A DNA stretch of 64,000 nucleotides from Actinorhabdospora filicis (GCF_030269765.1 NZ_BSTX01000008.1:1-64000), one strand, 5' to 3'; shown: positions 39,878-48,542, numbered from the stretch's first letter. Translations and numbers: made by a program. Notes: generated by a model from the letters alone, not told the origin.

Positions 39878-40614
39878 GCGCCGGTCACCACGTTGTAGGC
39901 GTCCAGGGCCTCGTCGAGGGTCCCGTCGACTTCGAGCTTGCCGGCGTCCAGGAACAGCCCGCGGGTGCAGAAGCGCTTGAGGTCGCCCTCGTTGTGGCTG
40001 ACCAGGAAGAGCGTGCGGCCCTCGGCCAGCATCGACTCCATCTTCTGGTAGCACTTGTTGCGGAAGCGCTTGTCGCCGACGGCCAGGGCCTCGTCGACCA
40101 GCAGGATCGGGTGGCCCAGCTGCGTGACCACCGAGAAGCCCAGGCGGACCTTCATGCCGGAGGAGTAGTGCGTCACGGGCGTGTCGATGAACTTCTCGAT
40201 CTCGGAGAAGGCGACGATCTCGTCGAACTTGTCCCGGATCTGCTTGCGGGTCATGCCGTGCATGCCGGCGACCATGTAGATGTTCTCGCGCCCGGTGAGG
40301 TCGCCGGAGAAACCGGCCGACAGCTGGAGCAGCGGGGCGACCTTGCCGCGGCAGTGCACGCTGCCCTCGTCGGGGACGAGGGCTCCGGAGATGAGGCGCA
40401 GCAGCGTCGACTTGCCGGTGCCGTTGGAGCCGATCACCCCGACCGCCTCACCCTGCCCGATGCCGAACGAGACGTTCCGCAGGGGCCAGAAGTAGTCCGC
40501 GGAGGGCTGGCGTCCCCCGCGGTGGATGATCATGTCGCGCAGCTTCAGGTTTCGCTTGCGGCTGCGGACGAACCGGATACCGAGGTCGCGTGCCTCGATG
40601 ATCGGCTTGCTCAC
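39874..40614 (-). CDS. tagH: Teichoic acid ABC exporter ATPase, TagH-like
   Basis: A 246-residue ABC ATPase. Walker A is GSNGTGKST, the signature is SSGMKVRLGF (the degenerate form of polysaccharide exporters), Walker B is HPILLVDEALAVGD, and the N-terminal IEARDLGIRFVRSRKRNLKLRDMI is typical of TagH/RfbE. The length lacks the C-terminal carbohydrate-binding extension of some members. Its permease partner TagG is encoded at 27427-28263. It heads a minus-strand operon with the CDP-alcohol phosphotransferase and the DCC protein. Confidence 0.9.
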   Translation of the reverse strand: MSKPIIEARDLGIRFVRSRKRNLKLRDMIIHRGGRQPSADYFWPLRNVSFGIGQGEAVGVIGSNGTGKSTLLRLISGALVPDEGSVHCRGKVAPLLQLSAGFSGDLTGRENIYMVAGMHGMTRKQIRDKFDEIVAFSEIEKFIDTPVTHYSSGMKVRLGFSVVTQLGHPILLVDEALAVGDKRFRNKCYQKMESMLAEGRTLFLVSHNEGDLKRFCTRGLFLDAGKLEVDGTLDEALDAYNVVTGA

Positions 40615-40932
40615 ACGGGCTCCTCGCGGGGGCGATGGGGAGGCGATGGATCAGGGGGTCATGGTACTCAGGACCCCCGGGTGGGGGTTTCGGCGGCTCG
40701 TGCCGGTGGGACCGGCCTGACCGATATGGCCGTGCCGTGTCCCGCGTATGACCCTCGCATGGCCGTGTGAGGGCGCACACCTGAACCCCACTAGACTTCC
40801 AGCAACATCACCAACGGAACGAGACGTGCCCGCGTCCCGGGGCTGTGGCGTGACGTGTCCCGCCGTGGGCGCGGTCGCGCCCGATTCGGCCGGGCTCGCG
40901 CGTTATCGTGCGACGACGCGCACGTCTCATCC
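40615..40932. other. Divergent control region tagH / second tarI-like gene
   Basis: About 318 bp between divergent starts. It includes an inverted repeat GGGGGTC (40654-40660) / GACCCCC (40672-40678) close to the tagH start. No gene is seen. Confidence 0.5.
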
Positions 40933-41631
40933 ATGAGGGGTCGGAAGTTGTACAGCCTTATCCTGCTCAACGGCGGCATCGGCAGCCGTGTGGCGGCCGG
41001 TCAGCCGAAGCAGTTCGTCTCGGTCAACGGGCTGCCCATCATCGTCTACTCCCTCGTCGCGGCCGACGCGGTGGACGAGATCGACGAGATCATCCTGAAC
41101 TACCCCGAGGGCTGGCGGGACGACGTCGAGAAGCTGGTCGTGGACTACGCCGTGCGCAAGCCGGTCACCTACGCCCCGGCCGGCGCGACCCGGCACGAGT
41201 CGGTGCGGTCGCTGCTGCCGCTGGCGCGCAACGAGCACGTCCTGCTGCACGAGACGGCCCGCCCGCTGGTGACCGCCGCCGACTTCCGGCGGCTGATCGC
41301 CTCCCCGCACGACAACGTGAGCTTCATGCTGCCGATCCCGTTCACGGTCGCCCCCGTCGACCCGGCCACCGGCAAGGTGACCGGGCACCTGGAGCGCGAC
41401 CGGCTGCGGAACGTGCAGCTGCCGCAGAAGTACCGGCTGTCGGATCTCGCCGACGCCCACGCCTACGCCGAGGCCAATGGCCTGATCTTCACCGAGGACG
41501 GGACGCTCGCCACGGTCGCGGGCAAGGACGTGTACTTCCTCGACGGCGCCGACCGCAACTTCAAGGTGACCACCGCCACCGACGTGCGGCTGGCCGGGTT
41601 CCTGCTGGGAGGAGACGACGAGGGTGAGTGA
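40933..41631 (+). CDS. Second TarI/IspD-type cytidylyltransferase
   Basis: A 232-residue stand-alone cytidylyltransferase. The nucleotide-binding loop is LLNGGIGSRVAAGQPKQFVSVNG, followed by LHETARPLVTAADF (Asp replaced by Glu in the family HDAARP position) and RNVQLPQKYRLSDL where family members usually read QTPQ. ATG 40933 lacks a Shine-Dalgarno; a TTG at 40948 has GAGGGG 7 nt upstream and gives a start nearer the family pattern. It overlaps the following SDR gene by 8 bp, a split equivalent of the fused TarIJ-like protein at 33450-34916. Confidence 0.82.
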   Translation: MRGRKLYSLILLNGGIGSRVAAGQPKQFVSVNGLPIIVYSLVAADAVDEIDEIILNYPEGWRDDVEKLVVDYAVRKPVTYAPAGATRHESVRSLLPLARNEHVLLHETARPLVTAADFRRLIASPHDNVSFMLPIPFTVAPVDPATGKVTGHLERDRLRNVQLPQKYRLSDLADAHAYAEANGLIFTEDGTLATVAGKDVYFLDGADRNFKVTTATDVRLAGFLLGGDDEGE

Positions 41632-42337
41632 GCGCAGGTCCGTCCTCATCACGGGTGCCTCGAAGGGCATCGGCGCGGCCACCGCCGAGCGGTTCATGGC
41701 CGCCGACAACGGTGTCACCGACCTGATCCTGCTCGCGCGGGAGTCGGCCGAGTTCACCGCCACGCAAGAAAGACTTCACGCGGGCAACCCCCACGGCAAG
41801 GCGATACGTCCTTACTACGTGGACCTCGCCGACCGCGCCCGAACCGTGGGCGTGCTGAAGGACGTCATGGCCGAGGTCGGCCGAGTCGACATCCTGGTGA
41901 ACAACGCGGGCTACACCTCTCCCCGCGCCTTCCAGCAGGTCGAGTTCGCCGACTTCGAGCGGACCATGGCCGTCAATCTGTACGCGCCCTTCACCCTCGT
42001 GCAGGAGCTCCTGCACAACGGGAACACCTTCGAGCTGATCGTCAACATCGCCTCCACCGCCGGCATGGCCGGTCGGCCGGGGTGGCTGACGTACTCGGCG
42101 TCGAAGGCCGCCCTCATCACCATGAGCGAGGTGATGAAGGAGGAACTGGCCATCTACGGCACCCGGGTCGTGTGCATCTCGCCCGGGCGCTGCGCCACGG
42201 ATCTGCGCAAGACGCTCGCACCCGACGAGGACCCCACAACGATCATGCAGCCGGAGGACGTCGCCGGGGTCATCGAGATGCTGACCACCGACGTCGGCCG
42301 GTTCGTCGACAGCCGCAACCTCGTCGTCCGTTTGTGA
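41624..42337 (+). CDS. SDR reductase paired with the second TarI-like protein
   Basis: A 237-residue classical SDR: TGASKGIGAAT, NNAGYTS, catalytic IASTAG...YSASKAA, and ISPGRCATDL. It starts with GTG inside the cytidylyltransferase gene, so translation is coupled. By analogy with the fused protein it may reduce ribulose-5-phosphate or a related keto-sugar phosphate before cytidylylation. That is inference; another polyol is possible. Confidence 0.82.
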   Translation: MSERRSVLITGASKGIGAATAERFMAADNGVTDLILLARESAEFTATQERLHAGNPHGKAIRPYYVDLADRARTVGVLKDVMAEVGRVDILVNNAGYTSPRAFQQVEFADFERTMAVNLYAPFTLVQELLHNGNTFELIVNIASTAGMAGRPGWLTYSASKAALITMSEVMKEELAIYGTRVVCISPGRCATDLRKTLAPDEDPTTIMQPEDVAGVIEMLTTDVGRFVDSRNLVVRL

Positions 42338-42362
42338 CCCGTTTACACACAGGTAGGATCTT

Positions 42363-44096
42363 TTGCTCCGCTACATCTTCAAGGCGCTGGTCGGCAGGCT
42401 CGCGGGGGTCGGCCTGCCGCTGGCCGCGCTGGCGGTCTTCGCGCTGACCTCCTTCGACTGGGTCGGGTACGTCCTGTGCCTGGCGGCCATCGCGTTCCTG
42501 TGGTCCCGCACCAGCGTGCGCGGCCTCGGCCACCACCTCATGCCGCGCGTCATCGTCGTGTCGGCCGTGCTGATCGACCTGGGCCGCCGCGGGCACCTGG
42601 GCCTGACCGCCGACCAGTGGCCGCTGACCGTCTCCGGCATCGGTCTGCTCTGCCTGATCGCCTACGAGCCGCTGATGGTGATCGCCCTGCGCACCGGGCG
42701 CACCGTCACCCACAACCTCGACGTGGTCCGGGTCGGCAAGTCCAAGCTCATCGACGGCCGCCCGATCTTCGTGCTGATCTCGGTGCTGACGCTGGTCTTC
42801 GGCGCCTGCGCGGCCTTCGACCTGCAGACCCCGATCGTGACCGCGATCGTGGCGATCGCGGCGATCTTCTCCGCCGGAGCCGTGCTGGCCGCCTGGCGCA
42901 TCCGCAAGCGCTACGTCCGCAAGACCGACTCCGACGTGCGCGACGCGGTCCAGAAGTACGCGCCGAAGTACATGGTCCACATGTCGGCCCCGGTCGGCTC
43001 GGAGTACCAGCTGCTGACCTGGCTGCCCTACCTGGACCGGCTCGGCGAGCCCTACCTGATCGTGCTGCGCGAGAAGCACCTGATCGACAAGATCGCCCAG
43101 GCCACCGACAAGCCGATCGTGCTCGCCAACTCGATCGTGGAGCTGGAGAACCTGCTGGTCCCCAGCCTGAAGGCGGTCCTGTACGTCAACAACGGCGGCA
43201 AGAACCTGCACATGATCCGCTTCACCGGCCTGGAGCACGTCTTCATCGGCCACGGCGACTCCGACAAGGCCAGCAGCTACAGCCCCGTCACCGCCATCTA
43301 CGACCGGGTGTGGGTCGCCGGGCGCGCGGGCGTGGACCGCTACGCCAAGCACGGCGTGGACATCTCGCTGCGCAAGTTCCGCATCGTCGGCCGCCCCCAG
43401 CTCGACAAGCTGAAGGTCGGCCCGGTCAGCGCCGAGGGCAAGACGGTCGTGTACGCACCCACCTGGGCCGGCGCGGCCGACGACACCAACTACTCCTCGC
43501 TGGGCAAGGGCGTCGCGATCGTCCAGGCCCTGCTGGACCGCGGCGCCACGATCATCCTGCGCCCGCACCCCTTCGTCAGCCGCAACGCCGCCTCGGTCAA
43601 CCAGCTCGCCAAGGTCGAGGCCCTGCTGACCGAGGACGCCGCCAAGACCGGCCGCAAGCACCTGTTCGGCGAGGTCACCAGCCGCGACATGGACCACGTC
43701 GACTGCTTCAACATGGCCGACGCGATGATCTCCGACGTGTCCGGCGTGGCCTCCGACTGGCTGTACTCCGAGCGTCCCTTCGCCATCACCGACATGCACG
43801 ACCGGGGCGCGACGTTCACCTCGGACTTCCCGCTCGCCAAGGTCTCCTACGTGCTGGACAAGAAGATGACGCGCCTGAGCGCCGTCCTCGACGACCTGCT
43901 CGGCGAGGACCCCAAGCGCGCCGACCGGCTGGCCGCCAAGACCTACTACCTCGGCGACTTCCCCGCCGAGCGCTACAGCGAGGCGTTCACCGACGAGGTC
44001 GTGCGCATCGTCGAGGGCCGCGACCACGAGAGCGAGATCCACGGTCCCGCCACCGCCGTCATCGAGTCCTTCCAGGACGACGCGGCCACGGTCTGA
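42363..44096 (+). CDS. TagF/TarL-like polyol-phosphate polymerase with membrane N-terminus
   Basis: A 577-residue protein starting with TTG (AGGTAGGA upstream). The first 180 residues hold four to five membrane helices (VGLPLAALAVFALTSF, VGYVLCLAAIAFLW, LTVSGIGLLCLIAYEPLMVIAL, IVTAIVAIAAIFSAGAVLAAW). The remainder is a GT-B CDP-glycerol/ribitol glycerophosphotransferase: FIGHGDSDKASSYSP, VVYAPTWAG, ILRPHPFVSR and DAMISDVSGVASDWLYSERPF. It should polymerise or prime polyol-phosphate chains at the membrane. Last gene of the tarI2-SDR operon, closed by a strong terminator. Confidence 0.88.
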   Translation: MLRYIFKALVGRLAGVGLPLAALAVFALTSFDWVGYVLCLAAIAFLWSRTSVRGLGHHLMPRVIVVSAVLIDLGRRGHLGLTADQWPLTVSGIGLLCLIAYEPLMVIALRTGRTVTHNLDVVRVGKSKLIDGRPIFVLISVLTLVFGACAAFDLQTPIVTAIVAIAAIFSAGAVLAAWRIRKRYVRKTDSDVRDAVQKYAPKYMVHMSAPVGSEYQLLTWLPYLDRLGEPYLIVLREKHLIDKIAQATDKPIVLANSIVELENLLVPSLKAVLYVNNGGKNLHMIRFTGLEHVFIGHGDSDKASSYSPVTAIYDRVWVAGRAGVDRYAKHGVDISLRKFRIVGRPQLDKLKVGPVSAEGKTVVYAPTWAGAADDTNYSSLGKGVAIVQALLDRGATIILRPHPFVSRNAASVNQLAKVEALLTEDAAKTGRKHLFGEVTSRDMDHVDCFNMADAMISDVSGVASDWLYSERPFAITDMHDRGATFTSDFPLAKVSYVLDKKMTRLSAVLDDLLGEDPKRADRLAAKTYYLGDFPAERYSEAFTDEVVRIVEGRDHESEIHGPATAVIESFQDDAATV

Positions 44097-44110
44097 CCAC
44101 GCGTTTCCGG

Positions 44111-44138
44111 GAACGGGCGGCCTTCGGGCCGCCCGTTC
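44111..44138 (+). terminator. Terminator after the TagF-like gene
   Basis: A perfect 12-bp stem GAACGGGCGGCC / GGCCGCCCGTTC with a TTCG tetraloop lies 15 bp after the stop, followed by CTTGTGT. Confidence 0.85.
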
Positions 44139-44175
44139 CTTGTGTCCCGGGCGCGTTTCGGGGTATTCACCCCTC

Positions 44176-44799
44176 ATGTCCGCCGAGGAGTACCTTCCGC
44201 AACAGCGCGACCTGGCCGAGCTGACGGCGGCCGCCGCCGCGTGCCGGGGCTGCCGCCTCTGGGCCGACGCCACCCGGACGGTGTTCGGCGAGGGCGACCC
44301 GCACGCGTCGCTGATGCTGATCGGCGAGCAGCCCGGCGACACCGAGGACCACCGCGGCCGCCCCTTCACCGGGCCCGCCGGAGGCGTCCTCGACCGCGCG
44401 CTCCTGGCCGCCGGAATCGAGCGCGAGGCGGTGTGGCTGACCAACGCCGTCAAGCACTTCAAGTTCACCGTCGACGAGGACGGCCGCCGCCGTCACCGCA
44501 AACCCGACCGCCCCGAGATCCTGGCCTGCCTGCCGTGGCTGCGCGCCGAGATCGCCGCCGTGCGGCCCGCGCTCGTGGTCGCCATGGGCGCCACCGCCGC
44601 CCAGGCCGTCATCGGCCCGTCCTTCCGGGTCACCCGCAGGCGCGGGCAGCTCCTCGACGGCCGCGACGGGTACCGGCTGATGGCCACCGTCCACCCATCG
44701 TCGATCCTGCGGACCCCGCCCGCCGACCGCGAGGCCGCCTTCGACCTGTTCGTGGCCGACCTCTCCGCCGCCGCCGCGACCCTACGACCCGGAGCGTAG
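44176..44799 (+). CDS. UdgX-type uracil-DNA glycosylase
   Basis: A 207-residue family 4-like UDG. Motif A reads GEQPGDTEDHRGRPFTGPAG, which with its Gln is the UdgX signature. An insertion GRRRHRKPDRPE contains the His that in M. smegmatis UdgX forms a covalent bond to the abasic site. Motif B is VHPSSILR near the C-terminus. Four-Cys Fe-S ligands are only partly visible (CRGC near residue 23 and later CLPW). The ATG at 44176 is used. It is likely a uracil-DNA crosslinking repair enzyme. Confidence 0.87.
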   Translation: MSAEEYLPQQRDLAELTAAAAACRGCRLWADATRTVFGEGDPHASLMLIGEQPGDTEDHRGRPFTGPAGGVLDRALLAAGIEREAVWLTNAVKHFKFTVDEDGRRRHRKPDRPEILACLPWLRAEIAAVRPALVVAMGATAAQAVIGPSFRVTRRRGQLLDGRDGYRLMATVHPSSILRTPPADREAAFDLFVADLSAAAATLRPGA

Positions 44800-44888
44800 G
44801 ACACCCCGCCCGCCTGCGCCGCCGGGCGCACCCACACCGTCCACACTCGGCCGACGCCGCCGGGCCCGTTCCCGGCCAGCCTTGACGC

Positions 44889-46007
44889 ATGATCGAAACG
44901 ATGCTGGACGGCGCCCGAACCGCCGTCGCCGTGCCCGACGACTTCAACGGGACCCTCCTGCTCTGGAACCGCACGCCGCTGCACCTGTCCGCGGCCGGCG
45001 AGCCCGTCGAGCTCGCCGCCCACCCCGTCCTCGCCGAAGCCCTCCTCGCCGACGGCTACGCCCTCGCCGCCTCCAACTACACCCAGCCGCCCGGCGGCGC
45101 CTTCGCCGAAGCCCTCGCCGACAGCGAGCGGCTGCTCAGCCACGTCCACGACACCCTCGCGCCCGAACGCGTCGTGGCCTGGGGCGGCTCCGGCGGCGGC
45201 CTGCTGGCCACCCTGCTCGCCGAGCGCGGCCTCGTGGACGGCGCCATGCCCCTCGGCGGCGCCTTCGACGGCCCCGTCGGGATCCTCGACCGCGCCCTCG
45301 GCTACGCCCAGATCCTCACCACCCGGCTCGGCTCCGACATCCCCGTCACCGGCATCACCGACCGCCTGGCGACCCTCGGAGCGGTGCGCGAGCTCATCGC
45401 GCGGGCCACGCCGCTCGCGCTCGCCGAGGCCAGCGCCGCCGCCGAGGTGCCGCCGTGGTTCCAGGCCCTCAAGCCGCGTCCCGTCGAGCCGGAGGACGCC
45501 CACGCGGCCCTGGTCAAGTACGGGACGGTCGGCATCGCCACCTTCTGGGCCACCCTGCGCGGCGACGTCGAGCAGCGCCTGGGCGGCAACCCCTCGTCCA
45601 CGCCGTCGTGGGTGGCGGGCGTGCCGCCGATCGAGGCCGACCCGGGCGTCCGCGCCGAGCTGGAGAAGATGACGCCGACCGGGGCCGCGCTGGCGCCCGT
45701 GCTGGCCCTGCACTCCACCGGGGACGGCCTCACCCCCGTCGGCGGGCTCGCGCGCTACCTCTCGCGCGCCGACCGGCAGCTGGTGCGGGCGGTCTACGCC
45801 TCGCGCGGCGGGCACGTGTGCTTCACCTTCGCCGAGATCCGCACGACGCTGCGGGCCCTGCTCCAGCGTCTGGACACCGGCGCGTGGCCGGACCTGAACC
45901 CCGCCCGGCTGCTGGAGGAGGCCGCCGCCGAGGACACCGCCCTCCAGCAGGCGCCCGACTGGGGCGCGACCTGGCGTCCGGTGCCGGCGTCCCCCGCCTT
46001 CATCTGA
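44889..46007 (+). CDS. Alpha/beta hydrolase
   Basis: A 372-residue alpha/beta-hydrolase-like protein. The nucleophile elbow is AWGGSGGGLLATLLAER (GxSxG), a candidate acid is in LALHSTGDGLTPVGG, and the late His is in SRGGHVCFT. Before the elbow the chain begins DDFNGTLLLWNRTPL and ADGYALAASNYTQPPGG, as in esterase/feruloyl-esterase-like families. No signal peptide, so probably cytosolic. Substrate unknown. Confidence 0.75.
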   Translation: MIETMLDGARTAVAVPDDFNGTLLLWNRTPLHLSAAGEPVELAAHPVLAEALLADGYALAASNYTQPPGGAFAEALADSERLLSHVHDTLAPERVVAWGGSGGGLLATLLAERGLVDGAMPLGGAFDGPVGILDRALGYAQILTTRLGSDIPVTGITDRLATLGAVRELIARATPLALAEASAAAEVPPWFQALKPRPVEPEDAHAALVKYGTVGIATFWATLRGDVEQRLGGNPSSTPSWVAGVPPIEADPGVRAELEKMTPTGAALAPVLALHSTGDGLTPVGGLARYLSRADRQLVRAVYASRGGHVCFTFAEIRTTLRALLQRLDTGAWPDLNPARLLEEAAAEDTALQQAPDWGATWRPVPASPAFI

Positions 46008-46008
46008 T

Positions 46009-46027
46009 CTACTAATCATCCTAGTAG
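46009..46027. promoter_or_regulatory. Short inverted repeat upstream of the NlpC/P60 gene
   Basis: CTACTA-atcatcc-TAGTAG, a rare AT-rich symmetric word, 40 bp before the ATG of the NlpC/P60 gene. It could be an operator or part of the promoter. Confidence 0.35.
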
Positions 46028-46066
46028 GCTGGCCGGGTCAACCACCCCCGACCGAAAGCCTCCGGG

Positions 46067-47026
46067 ATGACCAGACGCGCACGCCTCACCGCGGTCGTGA
46101 CCGCCGTCCTCGCACTCCTGAGCCTCGCCTCCCCGGCCGCCGCCGACCCCGTCGACGGCATCGAGAAGGAGCTCACCGACAAGTTCCACGACCTGGAGGC
46201 GGTGATCGAGGACTACAACTCGATCACCCTCGCCTTCAGTGACACCAAAGAGAAGATCGCCGCGCTGGAGAAGGAGCTCAAGCCCTTCGAGGACGAGCTC
46301 GCCGTCCTCTACCGGCGCACCGGCGACATCGCCGCCCAGGCCTACATGGGCGGCCGGATGAACGGGGTGGCGGCGCTACTGGGCGCCGGCACCCCCGACG
46401 TCCTCGCCGACCGCATGACCATGCTGGACCAGCTCACCTCCGCCGACGCGCGGGTGATCGGCGAGCTGAACGCCGCCAAGGCCGGGCTCGACGAGCGCAA
46501 GTCCGTCCTGGACGGGCTCTACGCCGAGCAGTCCGGCCGGGAGGGCGAGCTCAAGACCAAGAAGCAGACCATCGAGGCCGACCTGGAGCGCCTCCAGGGC
46601 GAGCGCGAGAAGGCCTACCGCGACTCGCGTGGGCTGCGGCCGGACGATTTCGTCCCGCCGTTCGTGCCCGGCGACCGGGGCACGGTGGTGAACTTCGCGC
46701 TCGCGCAGGTGGGCAAGCCGTACGTGTGGGCGTCCTCGGGTCCCGGCGGTTACGACTGCTCGGGGCTGACGCTGCGGGCCTGGAGCAAGGTCGGGCTGGC
46801 GCTGCCGCATAACGCGGCGGCGCAGTGGAACATGCTCCCGCACATCCCGCGCGACCAGTTGCGGCCGGGTGACCTGGTCTTTTACAACGACCTGAGCCAT
46901 GTGGCGATGTACATCGGCAACGGTTACGTGGTCCAGGCGGCGATCAACTTCAACAACGTGAAGGTGGAGACGGTGGAGAGCGCGGCCAGCGACTACTACG
47001 GGGCCGCCCGCATCCCCGGATACTGA
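46067..47026 (+). CDS. Secreted NlpC/P60 peptidoglycan hydrolase with coiled coil
   Basis: A 319-residue exported protein. A signal peptide (about 1-27, ending SPAAA-DP) is followed by a long coiled-coil region (about 30-195) and a C-terminal NlpC/P60 domain (about 205-318). The catalytic Cys is in SGPGGYDCSGLTLRAW and the His in LSHVAMYIGNGYVVQA. The layout matches RipA/CwlO-type D,L-endopeptidases that cut peptidoglycan stems at division or during elongation. It follows the hydrolase gene by 59 bp but has its own palindrome upstream. Confidence 0.92.
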   Translation: MTRRARLTAVVTAVLALLSLASPAAADPVDGIEKELTDKFHDLEAVIEDYNSITLAFSDTKEKIAALEKELKPFEDELAVLYRRTGDIAAQAYMGGRMNGVAALLGAGTPDVLADRMTMLDQLTSADARVIGELNAAKAGLDERKSVLDGLYAEQSGREGELKTKKQTIEADLERLQGEREKAYRDSRGLRPDDFVPPFVPGDRGTVVNFALAQVGKPYVWASSGPGGYDCSGLTLRAWSKVGLALPHNAAAQWNMLPHIPRDQLRPGDLVFYNDLSHVAMYIGNGYVVQAAINFNNVKVETVESAASDYYGAARIPGY

Positions 47027-47029
47027 CCG

Positions 47030-47057
47030 GGGGTATTCTCATACCCCTGGTAGGTAT
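47030..47057 (+). promoter_or_regulatory. Copper-operator-like palindromes before the multicopper oxidase
   Basis: GGGGTAT-tctc-ATACCCC (47030-47047) overlaps a second symmetric pair ATACC-cctggta-GGTAT (47041-47057). ATACCC/GGGTAT arms with G/C cores are the pattern of CsoR-type copper operators. They lie about 35 bp before the oxidase start. Confidence 0.5.
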
Positions 47058-47087
47058 CTTGGTCACTAAGGCGGATAGGAGATGGCC

Positions 47088-48542
47088 ATGCGGACCTGGT
47101 CGAGGCGCGGATTCCTGACGGCGGCCGCGGCGGCGACGGCCGGAGCGGCCGTCGGGTGCGCGCCCGAGTCCTCCGCTCCCACGCCCGTCCTCCCCGGCGA
47201 CCCCTCGGTCGCCGCCGCCGAGCGGGCCCGGCGTCTCGACGGCGCGGCGGTCGTGGCGGCGGCCATGACCGCCGCGCCCGCCACCGTCGACCTCGGCGGC
47301 GGCCTGGCCGTGGCCACCTGGGCCTACGACGGGCGCGTCCCGGGCAAGGAGATCCGGCTCAAGGCCGGGCAGGTCCTCAGCGCGACGGTCACCAACGGGC
47401 TCCCCGTCGACACGACCCTGCACTGGCACGGCCTGGCCGTGCGCAACGACGCCGACGGCGTCCCCCACCTCACCCAGGACCCCATCGCGCCCGGCGGCTC
47501 ACGCGTCTTCGAGTTCACCGTCCCCGACGCCGGGACGCACTGGTTCCACCCGCACGTCGGCGTCCAGCTCGACCGGGGCCTGTACGCGCCGCTGATCGTG
47601 GAGGACCCGGCCGACCTCGGACGCCAAGACGCCGAGGCCGTGCTGGTCCTGGACGACTGGCTGGACGGCGTCGACGGCCGCGACCCCGACGCCGAACTGG
47701 CCACCCTGCTGAAAGGCATGGAGATGGATCACGGCATGGCCATGTTCCCCAGCCCGGTCCTCGGCGGCGACGCCGGCGACGTCGCCCATCCCCACTTCCT
47801 GATCAACGGGCGCACCATCGCCGAACCGCACGTGGTGACGGCCGGGCCCGGACAGCGCGTCCTGCTGCGGCTGATCAACGCCGGGGCCGACACCGCCTTC
47901 CGCTTCGCCGTCGCCGGGCACCGGCTGACCGTGATCGCCACCGACGGGTACCCCGTCGTGCCGGTCGAGACGTCCTCGCTGCTCATCGGCATGGGCGAGC
48001 GCTACGACGTGCTCCTCACCGCGGGCGACGGCGCGTTCCCCATCGTCGCGGCCGCCGAGGGCAAGGGCGCGCGGGCGGCGGCGCTGCTGCGCACCGCGTC
48101 CGGCGCGGCCGATGTGACGGCGGGCGTCCCGGAGCTGCTGGGCACCCCACTGCTGGGCATCGACCTGACCACCCCACCCGAGCGGCTGCTGCCCGCGCGC
48201 CCCGCCGACGTCACCCACGACGTGGTCCTGGCCGGGGACATGGCCACCTACGACTGGACCATCAACGGGCGCCTCCACCCCGACGTCCCGCCCTTCGAGG
48301 TCCGCGAAGGCCAGCGCGCGCGGTTCCGGGTCCAGAACGCCTCGGCCATGTTCCACCCCGTCCACCTGCACGGCCACACCTTCCAGACCGGCTCCCTGCG
48401 CAAGGACACACTGCTGGTCCTGCCCGGGCAGAAGGCCGAGTTCGAGATGCGGGCCGACAACCCCGGCCAGTGGATGCTCCACTGCCACAACGCCTACCAC
48501 GGCGAGGCCGGAATGATGGCCACCGTTTCCTACGTGAAGTAA
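47088..48542 (+). CDS. Tat-exported multicopper oxidase (laccase/CueO-like)
   Basis: A 484-residue three-domain cupredoxin oxidase. The N-terminus has a twin-arginine signal (SRRGFLTAAAAA) with a possible lipobox (AAVGC). All four copper-binding motifs are present: LHWHGL, HWFHPHVG, HPVHLHGHTF and HCHNAYHGEAGMM, giving T1 and T2/T3 sites with Met as axial T1 ligand. It probably oxidises Cu(I) or phenolics outside the membrane. AGGAGA lies 5 nt before ATG 47088; ATG 47082 overlaps that site. Export fits the tatB gene in this window. Confidence 0.92.
   Translation: MRTWSRRGFLTAAAAATAGAAVGCAPESSAPTPVLPGDPSVAAAERARRLDGAAVVAAAMTAAPATVDLGGGLAVATWAYDGRVPGKEIRLKAGQVLSATVTNGLPVDTTLHWHGLAVRNDADGVPHLTQDPIAPGGSRVFEFTVPDAGTHWFHPHVGVQLDRGLYAPLIVEDPADLGRQDAEAVLVLDDWLDGVDGRDPDAELATLLKGMEMDHGMAMFPSPVLGGDAGDVAHPHFLINGRTIAEPHVVTAGPGQRVLLRLINAGADTAFRFAVAGHRLTVIATDGYPVVPVETSSLLIGMGERYDVLLTAGDGAFPIVAAAEGKGARAAALLRTASGAADVTAGVPELLGTPLLGIDLTTPPERLLPARPADVTHDVVLAGDMATYDWTINGRLHPDVPPFEVREGQRARFRVQNASAMFHPVHLHGHTFQTGSLRKDTLLVLPGQKAEFEMRADNPGQWMLHCHNAYHGEAGMMATVSYVK

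Noticed and set aside
42270..44468. A 732-codon minus-strand frame opposite the TagF-like and UdgX genes
   Set aside because: It is the antisense of clear families (TagF, UdgX) and shows no motif of its own.
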